Assembly: GCF_000444875.1 (NCBI RefSeq)
Contig: NC_021985.1
Location: 930,001-994,000 of the forward strand
DNA: 64,000 nt
Reading direction: 5' to 3'
DNA from: Streptomyces collinus Tu 365
Lineage (GTDB): Bacteria > Actinomycetota > Actinomycetes > Streptomycetales > Streptomycetaceae
Shown here: positions 31,046-39,976 of the stretch, in pieces
How the letters are laid out: each line of letters begins with the position of its first letter
Position numbering within the stretch: the stretch's first letter is position 1
Notes under the pieces: model-generated
The model's database searches: none
What the model was told of the DNA's origin: nothing
What the model saw: only the letters and a program-made list of their open reading frames with translations
Program-made: the position numbers and the translations under genes

Positions 31046-32983
31046 TCAGGCCTTCGCGGGCCTGGCACAGGCGCCCGAGGCGCACGCCGTGAGCCACTGG
31101 TCGAAGTCGGCGTCGTAGCGGGTGCCGATGCCGTCGTGGTAGACGGCGTAGCCGCCGGTGTAGTCACCGGCCCGGAAGCGGGCGAGCATGCGCTGGACGT
31201 CGTCGGGGTGCCGCTCGGCCATGTAGCGCACGGCGAGGTAGCCCCACGGGTAGGTCCGGGTCACGTCGCTGTTGTCGTAGGTGTTCTCGAACAGGGTGCT
31301 CAGCCGGTACGTGTGCTTGCCGGCCTCCTGGACCGCCTGGTCGTCGGCGAGGCCCCGGTAGCCGTAGGAGACGTACTCGGCGACGCCCTCGATCCACCAC
31401 ACGTCCGGCACCGAGATCTGCCGGCCGAAGTCACCCCGCATGTCGTCACGGCCGTCCAGGAAGTGCGTGTACTCGTGGTTGAGGTTCCAGATCCGGGCCG
31501 TGAAGCCGTCGTCGTAGTCCTTCTGGTACATGATCGAGGTGGCCTGGTTGGCCGGGTCCGAGGGGTCGCCCTCCAGGGTCATGCCGCCGTTGTCGGTGCT
31601 GATGCCGAAGATCGCGCCCGCGTAGGTCTGGTAGTCGGCCCGGCTCGCGAAGACGACCAGCCGGAGGGTGGAGACGTACTGACCGGGCACCGGTCCCGCG
31701 GCCTTCACCAGGGAGCGGAAGTAGGCGTCCTGGCCCAGGACGCCGGCGCAGGCGGCGTCGAGGTCGGCGGCGGTCAGGGCCTGGGCGCGGACGGTGATGT
31801 TCGCGTCGCAGCGGTGGACGGTGGGCAGCACGGCCTCGGTCAGCTTGCCCGGCAGGTCGCAGACGCCGTAGGAGGAGCAGTTCGCCGCGTCGTAGTAGTT
31901 CGCCTGGGTCGCCACGGCCACCCAGAGCCCGGCCGTCGGGCCCGTCATGGCGGTCGCGTCCAGCAGCCCCTTGGTCAACGGCTGTGCGGTGTCCCGGAGT
32001 TCGGGGTGCTCGAGATAACGGGCCACGTTCATGCCCGCGTTGGAGTCGAGGAAGGCCAAACCCGTGCCGAGCAGGTCGGTGTTGGCCAGCGCGAAGTCGT
32101 ACAGGGTGTCGATGACGCGCGGGTCGGCCGCCACCGCCCGGACGTACTCGGGGTTCCAGTTGCCGCGCCACAGCGGCGTGTAGACGTCGTTGACGGCCCT
32201 GATCATGCTGTCGACCGCGTCGTAGGAGCTGTCGTAGCCGTCGAGCAGCCGCCGGTAGACGTACAGGTAGCGGCCCTGCTGGTCGGCGCTGTCGGTGAGG
32301 ACGACCGCCTCGCCGAGGATGTCGCCGTTGGCGGCGCTGACGTCGCGCGTGTGGGACCGGGCGAAGAAGGTGTCGAGACCGGCCGTGACGGCGGAGGTCA
32401 GCCTGGACGTGTACGCGCCCACGTCGGCGGCGTGGTTGAACTGGACGTAGTAGCCGGCGCGCAGGAACAGGACCAGTTGTTCCAGGCTCCCGGAGTTGTC
32501 CCCGCGGTACTTCCGGGCCGTGCTGGTGAAGGCGTTCGCCACGGTGACCATCTGGGCCTGCCGGAAGACGTCGTGGGCGTCCCGGCCGGTGACCGTGAAC
32601 AGGGTGTTCACGCAGTCCGGCGTGGACGCCCTCACGAACGCGACGAGGGCGCTGCCGGTCCGGCCGCCGAAGTCCGCCGGGGTGCAGGACGCCGCCTTCG
32701 CCGCGCCGCGCGGTGCGCTCTCCGAGCTTCGCGTGGACGCCGGTGCGCGGGGAGGCAGTTGGGCCGGGCTGAGTCTCCTCGCCGGGGCCGCGGGACGCTC
32801 GGAGGCCCCCGTGGCCGGGCCGGCGGGCGGCGGGGCGGGGGCGTGCCTTCCGGCCGTGCGGACGGTGGTGCCGAGGTGCTGCTGGGGCGAGGCCAGGGCC
32901 GGGGTCGAGAGCAGGCCCGCCACGGTGACGCAGACGGCGGCGGCGCCGGCCATGCGTCCGGGCAGCCCGAAGCGATAGCGCAT
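31046..32983 (-). CDS. Secreted collagenase-like metalloprotease (peptidase M9)
   Basis: Secreted zinc protease of 645 aa. A Sec-type signal (MRYRFGLPGRMAGAAAVCVTVAGLLSTPALA) precedes a Pro/Ala-rich segment (~32-100), an M9N-like activator region, and the catalytic domain with NHEYTHFLDGR (HExxH zinc site) and WWIEGVAEYVSYG (third ligand Glu). ATG 32983 has GGAGG eight bases upstream. No PKD or collagen-binding domain follows the catalytic part; the protein stops soon after it. A LysR regulator gene lies 150 bp upstream on the same strand. Confidence 0.92.
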   Translation of the reverse strand: MRYRFGLPGRMAGAAAVCVTVAGLLSTPALASPQQHLGTTVRTAGRHAPAPPPAGPATGASERPAAPARRLSPAQLPPRAPASTRSSESAPRGAAKAASCTPADFGGRTGSALVAFVRASTPDCVNTLFTVTGRDAHDVFRQAQMVTVANAFTSTARKYRGDNSGSLEQLVLFLRAGYYVQFNHAADVGAYTSRLTSAVTAGLDTFFARSHTRDVSAANGDILGEAVVLTDSADQQGRYLYVYRRLLDGYDSSYDAVDSMIRAVNDVYTPLWRGNWNPEYVRAVAADPRVIDTLYDFALANTDLLGTGLAFLDSNAGMNVARYLEHPELRDTAQPLTKGLLDATAMTGPTAGLWVAVATQANYYDAANCSSYGVCDLPGKLTEAVLPTVHRCDANITVRAQALTAADLDAACAGVLGQDAYFRSLVKAAGPVPGQYVSTLRLVVFASRADYQTYAGAIFGISTDNGGMTLEGDPSDPANQATSIMYQKDYDDGFTARIWNLNHEYTHFLDGRDDMRGDFGRQISVPDVWWIEGVAEYVSYGYRGLADDQAVQEAGKHTYRLSTLFENTYDNSDVTRTYPWGYLAVRYMAERHPDDVQRMLARFRAGDYTGGYAVYHDGIGTRYDADFDQWLTACASGACARPAKA

Positions 32984-33136
32984 CTGGGGTTCCTCCACGA
33001 AATGACGCGCCTCTGTGGGGTGTTGAGGCGTGAGTGGCACTGTCCCAGCGGCCCGCCCGCGGCAACAATGGCGTGTGACATAGCACATGGCACCGCTCGC
33101 TCATAACATCGCGGCCCGCCGGGGGCCGGGCGGTGC

Positions 33137-34090
33137 TCAGGCCCCGGCGATGCTCCAGGTGCGCGACGCCCAGTCCCGCAGGTGCGGTGCCTGGGCGACG
33201 AGATCGCGATAGGCGGCCAGCGCCGACTGCACGAGCGTGTCGGCCACGTCCTCGGAGACGGTGCCGGGCCGCCAGGCCAGCACGTAGCGGCACCACAGCG
33301 GCGAGCCGGCCAGCGGCTTGACCGCGACGTGCGGGATGGGGCGCAGCGTCGGCTGCACCAGGGAGACGCCGAGGCCGTCGGCGATCATGCTCTGCAGCTG
33401 GCTCTGGTCCCCGAGGAACTCGTGGACGGCGGCCGGTGTGAACCCGGCGGCGGCGCAGGCGTCGTAGAACACCCCGGGCCAACCGGCGCCGTCGTCCGGC
33501 GTCACGAACCAGTCGTCCTCGGCCAGGTCCGCGAGCTGAACCTGGGCGCACTGACGCAGCCGGTGGCGGGCGGGCAGGGCCACGAAGGTCGGCTCGGTGA
33601 CGATCCCCCGGTGCCGCACGGCGGCGGAGTGCCGCAGCTCCATACCCGGGTAGTCGGCGGCTATGGCGACGTCCACCGTGCCCTCCTCCAGCAGCTCGAC
33701 GATCCGTGAGGAGGCGTAGACGCTGGTCAGGGTGAGGGACAGGTCGGGCAGCCGGGTGCGGACGCGGGACACCGTGCCCGAGAGCATGGGCGAGTTGGTC
33801 GAGGCCACCCGCAGGGTCCGGCGGGGCGCGGTGGAGGGTCTGCGGTGGCCGATGGCGTCGGCGCGGGCCAGCACGTCCCGGGCCTGGGCGACGACCTCGG
33901 CGCCATACGGGGTGGGCCGCACCCCGCTCGCACCGCGCTCGAAGAGCGGCTCCCCCAGGTGCCGCTCGATGCGCCCGAGCTGGGTGCTGACCGCGGGCTG
34001 CGAGTACCCGAGGTGGGTGGCGGCGCGTCCGACACTGCCCGCGTCGGCGATCGCGCACAGGACCCGCAGGTGCCGTAGTTCCAGCTCCAT
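33137..34090 (-). CDS. LysR family transcriptional regulator
   Basis: A 317-aa DNA-binding regulator. Winged HTH at residues 3-62 (LRHLRVLCAIADAGSVGRAATHLGYSQPAVSTQLGRIERHLG), then LFERGASGVRPTPYG, and a periplasmic-binding-protein-like effector domain (~90-300). GGGGAG precedes ATG 34090. It is upstream of and codirectional with the M9 protease gene, which may be its target (inference). The inducer is unknown. Confidence 0.9.
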   Translation of the reverse strand: MELELRHLRVLCAIADAGSVGRAATHLGYSQPAVSTQLGRIERHLGEPLFERGASGVRPTPYGAEVVAQARDVLARADAIGHRRPSTAPRRTLRVASTNSPMLSGTVSRVRTRLPDLSLTLTSVYASSRIVELLEEGTVDVAIAADYPGMELRHSAAVRHRGIVTEPTFVALPARHRLRQCAQVQLADLAEDDWFVTPDDGAGWPGVFYDACAAAGFTPAAVHEFLGDQSQLQSMIADGLGVSLVQPTLRPIPHVAVKPLAGSPLWCRYVLAWRPGTVSEDVADTLVQSALAAYRDLVAQAPHLRDWASRTWSIAGA

Positions 34091-34316
34091 CGCTCCACTC
34101 CCCGTTCCGTCCCACGACCGGCACCCGGAGATTGTCCGTCACCCGTGAATCCGGTGCTCACGCCCCCGCCGGTCGGGGTCGGGACCGGCGGACGGAAGCG
34201 TTCCACCGGGCCGTCACGGGCGCAAGGCGCACGGGCGCGCCGTGCGCCGCCCATCGGGGCGGTGGCGCACGGCGCGAGGGCCGGGACGAACCGGCGGCGC
34301 CGGCGACTCGCGCGCC

Positions 34317-34994
34317 TCACACGAGGTGCGCGAAGACCACCAGGTTGTCGGTGTAGTCCTTCACCGAGTGGTCGTAGTCGCCCGCGCAGGTGATCAGCCG
34401 GGCCTCGGGGCGGTCGGCGTCGGCGTACACGCGCTCGCTCGGGAAGGCGTCCTTGGCGAACGTCTCCGTGTCGTCCACCTCGAAGTTCGCGGTCCGCCCG
34501 TCGGCCCGGTCGACGGAGAACCGGTCGCCGGGTTCGAGCTGGTCCAGGTTGGCGAAGACGGCGGCCGAGGTCACCGTGTCGACGTGCCCGGCGATGATCG
34601 AGGTGCCCGTCTCGCCGGGCGAGGCACCCTTGGCGTACCAGCCGACCAGGTTGGTGTTGTCGGCGGGCGGCGGTTCGAGCTGGCCCGTCGGACCGAGCGT
34701 CAGGGCGGCGAACGGCGCGTCCACCGAGATCTTCGGGATGAGGAGCCTGGTCGGGACGGAGTGCGGCAGCCCGTCTCCGGCCTCGGTGGACCGGGTGTCG
34801 GAGCGCACCGAGCTGGTCGGGCCGGAGGCGCGGGGGGCGGCCGGGGTCTCGCGCGAGCCGTGGTGGCCGCCGAAAAGGCTGACACCGAGGAAGACGATCG
34901 CCACGCCCCACAGGGTCAGCCGCCCGCCGCGGCCGGACTGCCGCTCGTCCCGCGCCGGTTCGGCGGGGGGCGGGGAGGGGGGAGCTGCTGCCAT
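34317..34994 (-). CDS. Class F sortase
   Basis: Membrane-anchored transpeptidase of 225 aa. The N-terminal helix is LTLWGVAIVFLGVSLFGG (~30-47). The sortase beta-barrel starts at PTRLLIPKISVDAPFAALTL. The catalytic His is in SIIAGHVDT and the Cys in ARLITCAGDYD. No Arg follows the Cys before the C-terminus (DHSVKDYTDNLVVFAHLV), where sortases normally place their third residue. ATG 34994 with GAGG upstream. The Gly-rich wall-type protein gene lies 112 bp upstream on the same strand and is the obvious candidate substrate. Confidence 0.88.
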   Translation of the reverse strand: MAAAPPSPPPAEPARDERQSGRGGRLTLWGVAIVFLGVSLFGGHHGSRETPAAPRASGPTSSVRSDTRSTEAGDGLPHSVPTRLLIPKISVDAPFAALTLGPTGQLEPPPADNTNLVGWYAKGASPGETGTSIIAGHVDTVTSAAVFANLDQLEPGDRFSVDRADGRTANFEVDDTETFAKDAFPSERVYADADRPEARLITCAGDYDHSVKDYTDNLVVFAHLV

Positions 34995-35106
34995 CGGACA
35001 CCACCTCATTCGGCACGGCAGCACGGGGTTCGGGCTCGCGGGGCGCGGGCCGCCGGCACGGTGCGCGCCGGCGGCGTCCGCGGTCCCCGCGAAGGCGGGT
35101 GAGCGG

Positions 35107-35829
35107 TCAGGACGCCGGCGCGACGGCCTTCTTGCGGCGCAGCGCGTACAGACCCGTGGCGCCTACGGCGAGCACGGCCAGGCCGCCCGCGGTGACACCG
35201 GGCTGGGCGAGGCCGCCGCCGCCGGTGTGCATGCCGCCGTGCGGCTTCTCCTGGTCGTCACCGCCGCCCCAGTCGTCCTTGCCGCCACCGCTGTCCCGGC
35301 CGCCGCCGCTGTCGCGACCGCCACCGCTCTCCTTGCCCCCACCGCCGCTGTTCCGGCCGCCACCGCTCTCCTTGCCGCCACCGCCGCTGTCGCGACCCCC
35401 GCCGCTCTCCTTGCCGCCTCCGCTCTCCTTGCCACCGCCCTGGTCCTTGTCGCGGTAGGTGTCGGGGTCGAACCGGCTGTCGTCGCCGCCCGACCCCCAG
35501 TCGTCGCCACGGACGGCCGCGAGGGCGCCGCCGCCCGTGTGCATTCCGCCGCGCGGCTCGTCGCGTCCGCCGCCCTTGCCGCGCTCCGTGCTGTAGTCGT
35601 TGTCGTGGTCCTTGCCGGAGCCCTTGCCCCGTTCGTTGCCGGAGCCCTGGCCCCGTTCGTTGCCGGAGCCCTTGCCCCGGCCGGAATCGCTGTCGTGGTC
35701 GCTGCTGTACGAGGAGTCGTCGCGGCCCCAGTCGTCCCCGGCCGGTACGGCGAACGCGGCCCCGGGCGCTGAGAAGGAGAGGGCGGCGGTTGCGGCCGCC
35801 GTGGCGAGGATGATGCGGGCAGAACGCAT
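35107..35829 (-). CDS. Gly/Ser-rich secreted protein with C-terminal anchor, candidate sortase substrate
   Basis: A 240-aa protein with Sec signal (MRSARIILATAAATAALSFSAPGAAFA), a charged low-complexity region of KGSGNERG units (~45-80), and a run of ESGGG/DSGGG repeats (~130-190). The C-terminus is a hydrophobic helix (GGLAVLAVGATGLYALRR) with a positive tail, the layout of a cell-wall sorting signal. No LPXTG or LAXTG is present. Instead GGMHTGGG occurs twice: after the first repeat (~93-100) and again immediately before the anchor helix (HGGMHTGGGGLAQPG). AAGGA precedes ATG 35829. Confidence 0.8.
   Translation of the reverse strand: MRSARIILATAAATAALSFSAPGAAFAVPAGDDWGRDDSSYSSDHDSDSGRGKGSGNERGQGSGNERGKGSGKDHDNDYSTERGKGGGRDEPRGGMHTGGGALAAVRGDDWGSGGDDSRFDPDTYRDKDQGGGKESGGGKESGGGRDSGGGGKESGGGRNSGGGGKESGGGRDSGGGRDSGGGKDDWGGGDDQEKPHGGMHTGGGGLAQPGVTAGGLAVLAVGATGLYALRRKKAVAPAS
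35280..35440. repeat. Tandem 15-18 bp repeats coding for Gly-Ser-rich units
   Basis: In-frame units coding GGGKES, GGGRDS and GGGRNS, about ten copies with small variants, inside the wall-type protein gene. Length variation between strains is likely. Confidence 0.8.
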
Positions 35830-36356
35830 GTCGAGGTCCTTCCGCCGTGGCCGGGCAGCGGATTCGGCATCAGCTGAATGGACCCGGCCTCGACATGAAC
35901 CACCGTCAGTCAGGCCGTGGCGGCGCACCATCCGGGCCGCCCAGCCGGGTCATCACGCCACCCGTCTGTCCCAGCGACACGCCGGTGCACCCCCCATCCG
36001 GGCCAGTGCGCTTCACCCCGGCGGCACCCCGACGGCAGCCGGAGGGCATCGCCTCTCCCCCGGGCCGTCCGCCGCCCGCGCCCCGGACGGACCGCACTCC
36101 GCGCCTCCGTCCGGGTGGACACGGGAACGGCCACGGCGGTCGGGGCAGCGGTCCGGTGACGGGTGAACGGCTGCCAACTCCGCACCGTTGCAGCCAAGTT
36201 GGCCCATCCCGGCAGGGTCCTCCGTCGGGCCCCGCCGGTGTCCCCCGTCCGGGCGGATTGGGCCGTACGGCGGCGCGGGCATCCATGGCCTGGATCCGAC
36301 GAACCATCACCGCACGGCGGCGTCGCGCGTCCCCGTCGCCGGGAAGGGGCCGTCCC
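35830..36356. other. 527-bp intergenic region
   Basis: Divergent promoter space between the Gly-rich protein and the beta-propeller gene. No convincing ORF. GCCAACT (36173-36179) and AGTTGGC (36197-36203) form an inverted repeat with a 17-bp gap that could be an operator. Confidence 0.35.
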
Positions 36357-37358
36357 GTGCCCGCCGCAGCACCGCCCGACGGCGGGCCCCGCCGTCCGCT
36401 CACCGCCCTCCTGGCCGCCCTGCTCGGGATCGCCGCCGTCGCCGCACCGGCGCGGGCCGACGCCGGGCCGGTGACGGTGTTCCCGATCACCACCACGCCC
36501 GGCACCCTCCCCGCCGGCATCACCGCCGGGCCGGACGGCGCGCTGTGGTTCACGGGGTCGGGGGTCGGCCGGATCGGGCGGATCACCACGGGCGGCGCGG
36601 TCACCGACTTCCCCACCTCTCGCCCGGACAGCTTCCCCTTCGGCATCACCGCGGGCCCGGACCGGGCGCTGTGGTTCACCGAGGGCAGGGGGAACCGGAT
36701 CGGCCGGATCACCACGGCCGGCCGGGTCACGGAGTTCCCGGTGCCGACGGCGGGCGCCTTCCCCGCCGGGATCGCGGCCGGCCCCGACGGCGCCCTGTGG
36801 TTCACCGAGCAGGACGGCGACAGGATCGGCCGGATCACCACGGCCGGCCGGGTCACCGAGTTCGCGCTGCCCACGGCGGACGCCTCCCCGTCCGCGATCG
36901 CCGCGGGTGCGGACGGCGCCCTGTGGTTCACCGAGCCGGCCGGCCGAAGGATCGGGCGCATCTCCGTCACCGGCCGGATCACCGAGTTCCCGCTGCCCGG
37001 GGGCGCGGACCTCCCCGGTGACATCGTCTCCGGACCCGGCGGCATGTGGTTCACCGTGTCGGGACCGGACGCGGTCGGCCGGATCGACTCCGCGGGGCGG
37101 GTCACCCGGTTCGCGCTGCCCGGCGCCGACAGCGGGGCGAGCGGGATCACGCTCGGCCCCGACGGACACGTCTGGTACGCCGACCCGGCCGGGCGGATCG
37201 GGCGGGTCGGCCCGGACGGCACGGTCACCGCCTTCGTGGTGCCGGGCGGCGAAGAGGGGGTGCCGCCCTTCCGGCTCACGGCCGGCCCCGGGCGGACGGT
37301 GTGGTTCACCCAGCTCTTCGGCAACGCCGTGGGGCGCGTGAGCTCCCCCGCCGCCTGA
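36357..37358 (+). CDS. Secreted beta-propeller protein, Vgb (virginiamycin B lyase)-like
   Basis: A 333-aa secreted protein. The signal region RRPLTALLAALLGIAAVAAPARA is followed by about seven blades with the repeated motif AGPDGALWFTE...GRIGRITTAGRVTEF. The fold matches the Vgb/SMP-30-type propeller. A true streptogramin lyase needs a His/Glu site; this protein has a single His (GHVWYADP), so lyase activity is unlikely. GTG 36357 has AAGGGG seven bases upstream and leaves a well-shaped signal peptide; ATG 36285 in frame is a longer option. Confidence 0.78.
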   Translation: MPAAAPPDGGPRRPLTALLAALLGIAAVAAPARADAGPVTVFPITTTPGTLPAGITAGPDGALWFTGSGVGRIGRITTGGAVTDFPTSRPDSFPFGITAGPDRALWFTEGRGNRIGRITTAGRVTEFPVPTAGAFPAGIAAGPDGALWFTEQDGDRIGRITTAGRVTEFALPTADASPSAIAAGADGALWFTEPAGRRIGRISVTGRITEFPLPGGADLPGDIVSGPGGMWFTVSGPDAVGRIDSAGRVTRFALPGADSGASGITLGPDGHVWYADPAGRIGRVGPDGTVTAFVVPGGEEGVPPFRLTAGPGRTVWFTQLFGNAVGRVSSPAA

Positions 37359-37471
37359 GGGCGCACGAGCCGCACGGACGGACCACACGGACGCACCACA
37401 CCGACGGGCCGCACGGACGGCCCGGGCCGCGTTCCTCCCACCCCCCTCACGTACCCTCGCGCACCCCTTGT

Positions 37472-37487
37472 TATGACGACTGTCATA
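37472..37487. promoter_or_regulatory. Palindromic operator/promoter of the SCO6745-family gene
   Basis: TATGAC-GACT-GTCATA is a perfect 6-4-6 inverted repeat 43 bp before the GTG start, in an AT-richer pocket. It resembles MarR- or TetR-type operators; the regulator is not identified. Confidence 0.55.
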
Positions 37488-37529
37488 GAGCAGTCTGGTG
37501 GCCACTGGCGGACAGGGTGGGAGGAACGA

Positions 37530-38447
37530 GTGGTGGGCGTGGTCGCGCGGGAGATGTGGGAACGGTTCGAGCCGGTGCACGATCTGGTGTACTTCGCGCC
37601 CGAGGCCCGGCGGGCCGCGGACGGGCTGGGCATGCGCGGGTTCTGGATGGGCTACTTCGCGCTGCGGGCGGCCCCGCTCGGCGCCGTGTCCCCGTCCGTG
37701 GTGACGAGCGGTTTCTACGTCTTCCACCCCGCGCGGGTGGCCAGGGCGCTGCCGGACGCCTGGTCGTACGCGGCTCCCGGGCAGGTGCTGGCCGCCCGCT
37801 CGGAGGCGATGGAGGCGGCGATGACCCGCCTGTTCGGGGCGGAGTCGGTGGAGTCCGCCGCGCTGGCCGAGGCGGCCGACCTCGCATGGGAGGCGGCGGC
37901 CGGCGCGGACACGGCGGGTCGGGTGCTGGCCGGCGCCAACCAGGCGCTGGAGCGGCCGGAACGACCGGCGGCACGACTGTGGCAGGCCCTGACGACCCTG
38001 CGCGAACACCGGGGCGACGGACATGTCGCGGTCCTGGTGGGCCAGGGGCTCGGGCCGGTGGAGGCCATGGTGCTCAAGGCGGCCGCCGGGGAGTCCGACG
38101 GACCGTTCCTGCGCGAGACCCGCAAGTGGCCCCAGGAGGACTGGACGGCCGCCGGGACCGCCCTGCGGGAACGGGGCCTCCTCACCGCGGACGGCGCGCT
38201 GACGCCGGCGGGCGAGGCGGAGCGCGCGCTGGTCGAGAGGCGTACCGACGAGGCGGCCGGGCGGCCTTGGGCGGCGCTCGGCGCGGAGCGCACCGAGCGG
38301 CTCGCCGGGCTGCTGGAGCCGCTGGCCCGCACCGTCCTGGGCTCGGGGCTGCTGCCGCCCGGCAACCCGGTGGGGTTGACCGGACGGCTGCTCGCCGGCA
38401 GCCGCTCGGGTATCCGCTTCATGAAGCCGGTGCGCCAGACCGGTTGA
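37530..38447 (+). CDS. SCO6745-family protein
   Basis: A 305-aa soluble, Ala-rich helical protein common in actinobacteria. Seen: FEPVHDLVYFAPEARRAADGLGMRGFWMGYFALRAAPLG near the start, a helical middle, and a C-terminal part resembling a winged helix (TAAGTALRERGLLTADGALTPAGEAERALVERRTD). Function unproven. GTG 37530 has GGGAGG upstream; ATG 37473 in frame lies inside the palindromic operator and is rejected. Confidence 0.75.
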   Translation: MVGVVAREMWERFEPVHDLVYFAPEARRAADGLGMRGFWMGYFALRAAPLGAVSPSVVTSGFYVFHPARVARALPDAWSYAAPGQVLAARSEAMEAAMTRLFGAESVESAALAEAADLAWEAAAGADTAGRVLAGANQALERPERPAARLWQALTTLREHRGDGHVAVLVGQGLGPVEAMVLKAAAGESDGPFLRETRKWPQEDWTAAGTALRERGLLTADGALTPAGEAERALVERRTDEAAGRPWAALGAERTERLAGLLEPLARTVLGSGLLPPGNPVGLTGRLLAGSRSGIRFMKPVRQTG

Positions 38448-38451
38448 CCGG

Positions 38452-38632
38452 GGGGGCACGGCGAGCGCGAGGTCCGGCAGGCGGTCGAGCAGCACCTCCA
38501 GGGCGATCCGGGCGTGCGCGTCCGCGGGTGGTGGCCGGGCAGTAGTGGGCGCCGCCGCCGGAGGAGAGGTGGCGCGAACCTCGGCCGGCGAAGTTCCCCG
38601 ACCCGGACCGCTTCGACGTGCGGGCCGGCCCC
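38452..38632. pseudogene. Cytochrome P450 relic with internal inversion
   Basis: On the minus strand, 38574-38452 encodes P450 heme-loop and C-terminal sequence in two frames: RHLSSGGGAHYC (cysteine ligand), then HARIALEVLLDRLPDLALAVPP. The segment just upstream in P450 order, KFPDPDRFDVRAGP, is present at 38591-38632 but on the plus strand. A short inversion plus at least one frameshift has therefore scrambled the 3' end of a P450 gene; nothing of the first ~300 residues remains. Confidence 0.65.
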
Positions 38633-38746
38633 TGAGCCGTACCGGGACGACACGGGTAGTTACCGTCTGGATTTGGCCGGAATCAGTCGTAGTAATGGTC
38701 GAAGTGCCTTCAGGGAAGCCTCATTTGCGGGTCGTACGCTGAGCCC

Positions 38747-39614
38747 GTGGTCAACCGAGACGAGGATCCAGGGCAGGCGGCGTCCCGGCTCACCGGACGC
38801 CCGGTCGCGGGCGGGCCGCGGGCGTCCGGCACACCGGCCGAGGTGACGCTCGACGGCGGCACGGTGGTGATGGTCAAGCGCGGTGACGGCCCCGGCGCCA
38901 CCCGGGCGGAGGCGGCCGGGCTGCGGTGGCTCGGCGAGGCGGCGGCGGTCCGGGTGCCCGCGGTGCTCGGGCAGGACGAGCGGTGGCTGGTCACCGAGCG
39001 GATTCCGACCGGGCCCCCCGACGCCGACGCGGCGTCGCGTTTCGGCCAGGATCTGGCGGCTCTGCACGCCGCCGGCGCACCGGCGTTCGGTGCGCCCCCG
39101 CCCGGCGGGCCCGAGGAGGCGTACATCGGCCGCGCGCCGATGCGCAACGCGCCGGCGCCCGACTGGCCGTCCTGGTACGCCGACCACCGGGTGCTGCCGG
39201 TACCTGCGCGCGGCGGTCGACGCGGGAACCGTGCGGCCCGGTGAGGCCGCCGTGGTGGAGCGGGTCTGCGAACTGCTGCCGGAACTCGCCGGGCCCGCCG
39301 AGCCGCCCGCACGGCTGCACGGCGACCTGTGGAACGGCAATGTCCTGTGGGGCACCGATGGTGATGTACGTCTCATCGATCCGGCCGCGCACGGGGGCCA
39401 CCGGGAGACCGATCTCGCCATGCTCGGACTGTTCGGCTGTCCGTATCTGGAACGGGTGGTGACGGGGTATCAGGAAGTGTCACCCCTGGCCGACGGATGG
39501 CGGGAACGCGTGGGTATGCACCAGCTCTTCCCGCTCCTCGTGCACGCCGTGCTGTTCGGCCGTGACTACGCGGAACAGGCTCTCGGCGTCGCCCGGAAGG
39601 CCCTCGCACGATGA
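38747..39614 (+). pseudogene. Fructosamine/ketosamine-3-kinase, frameshifted
   Basis: Two frames together make one aminoglycoside-phosphotransferase-fold kinase of ~288 aa. The first (from 38747) runs MVNRDEDPGQAASRL...VMVKRG...FGQDLAALHAAGAPAFG to WYADHRVLP. The second continues YLRAAVDAGTVRPGEA...ARLHGDLWNGNVLW (catalytic loop), RLIDPAAHGGHRETDLAML (Mg-binding Asp) to ARKALAR. Deleting one G of CCGG at 39197-39200 joins them. Such kinases phosphorylate glycated amines for repair. Either recent decay or sequence error. It ends 154 bp before the RiPP precursor gene. Confidence 0.8.
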
Positions 39615-39708
39615 ATCACGGGGCGGAGGCGCACCTTCCCCCGGCCCTCCTGCGTCCTACCACCGGACGCCGAACGGCCCCGCTCCGGACCATGGTCACG
39701 GAGTGTGA

Positions 39709-39737
39709 GGAAACCAACCACCCGTTCGATTCGTATA
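39709..39737 (+). promoter_or_regulatory. Candidate promoter of the RiPP operon
   Basis: GGAAAC (39709-39714), 17-bp spacer, CGTATA (39732-39737), about 30 bp before the precursor ATG. The spacing and GGAAC/CGT elements resemble an ECF-sigma promoter; TATAAG at 39734-39739 could alternatively serve as a housekeeping -10. Confidence 0.35.
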
Positions 39738-39768
39738 AGGACGTGAAAGCCGAATCAGGGAGAGAACA

Positions 39769-39960
39769 ATGCAACCGTTCACGCTCAACTACGCGCGCCC
39801 CGCTGTGCAGTTGGACGTCACCACTCCGTACGCGTACGACTCCGGACTGCAGTTGAACGTCCTCCCCGACGGGCGGATCGCCGCCACGGACCACGCGACC
39901 CTGAGGGCTTTGGGGACAACGACCTCGACGGCCGGGTCCAAGACGCACTTCGACGACTGA
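39769..39960 (+). CDS. tgmA: ATP-grasp-modified RiPP precursor peptide
   Basis: A 63-aa peptide: leader MQPFTLNYARPAVQLDVTTP (family-conserved PFxLNYARP start), a middle LQLNVLPDGRIAATDHATLRALG, and a core rich in hydroxyl side chains ending TTTSTAGSKTHFDD (Thr50-52, Ser53, Thr54, Ser57, Lys58, Thr59, Asp62, Asp63). The layout matches the TgmA family, where a graspetide-type ATP-grasp enzyme is expected to join Asp side chains to Thr/Ser (ester) or Lys (amide). GGGAGAG precedes the ATG. The maturase gene starts 16 bp after its stop. The ring pattern is not known from sequence. Confidence 0.88.
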   Translation: MQPFTLNYARPAVQLDVTTPYAYDSGLQLNVLPDGRIAATDHATLRALGTTTSTAGSKTHFDD

Positions 39961-39976
39961 TGCGGGCCGGCGGATC

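Noticed and set aside
36357..37358. Streptogramin resistance gene
   Set aside because: Only one His in the protein and a signal peptide; the known lyase active site is missing.
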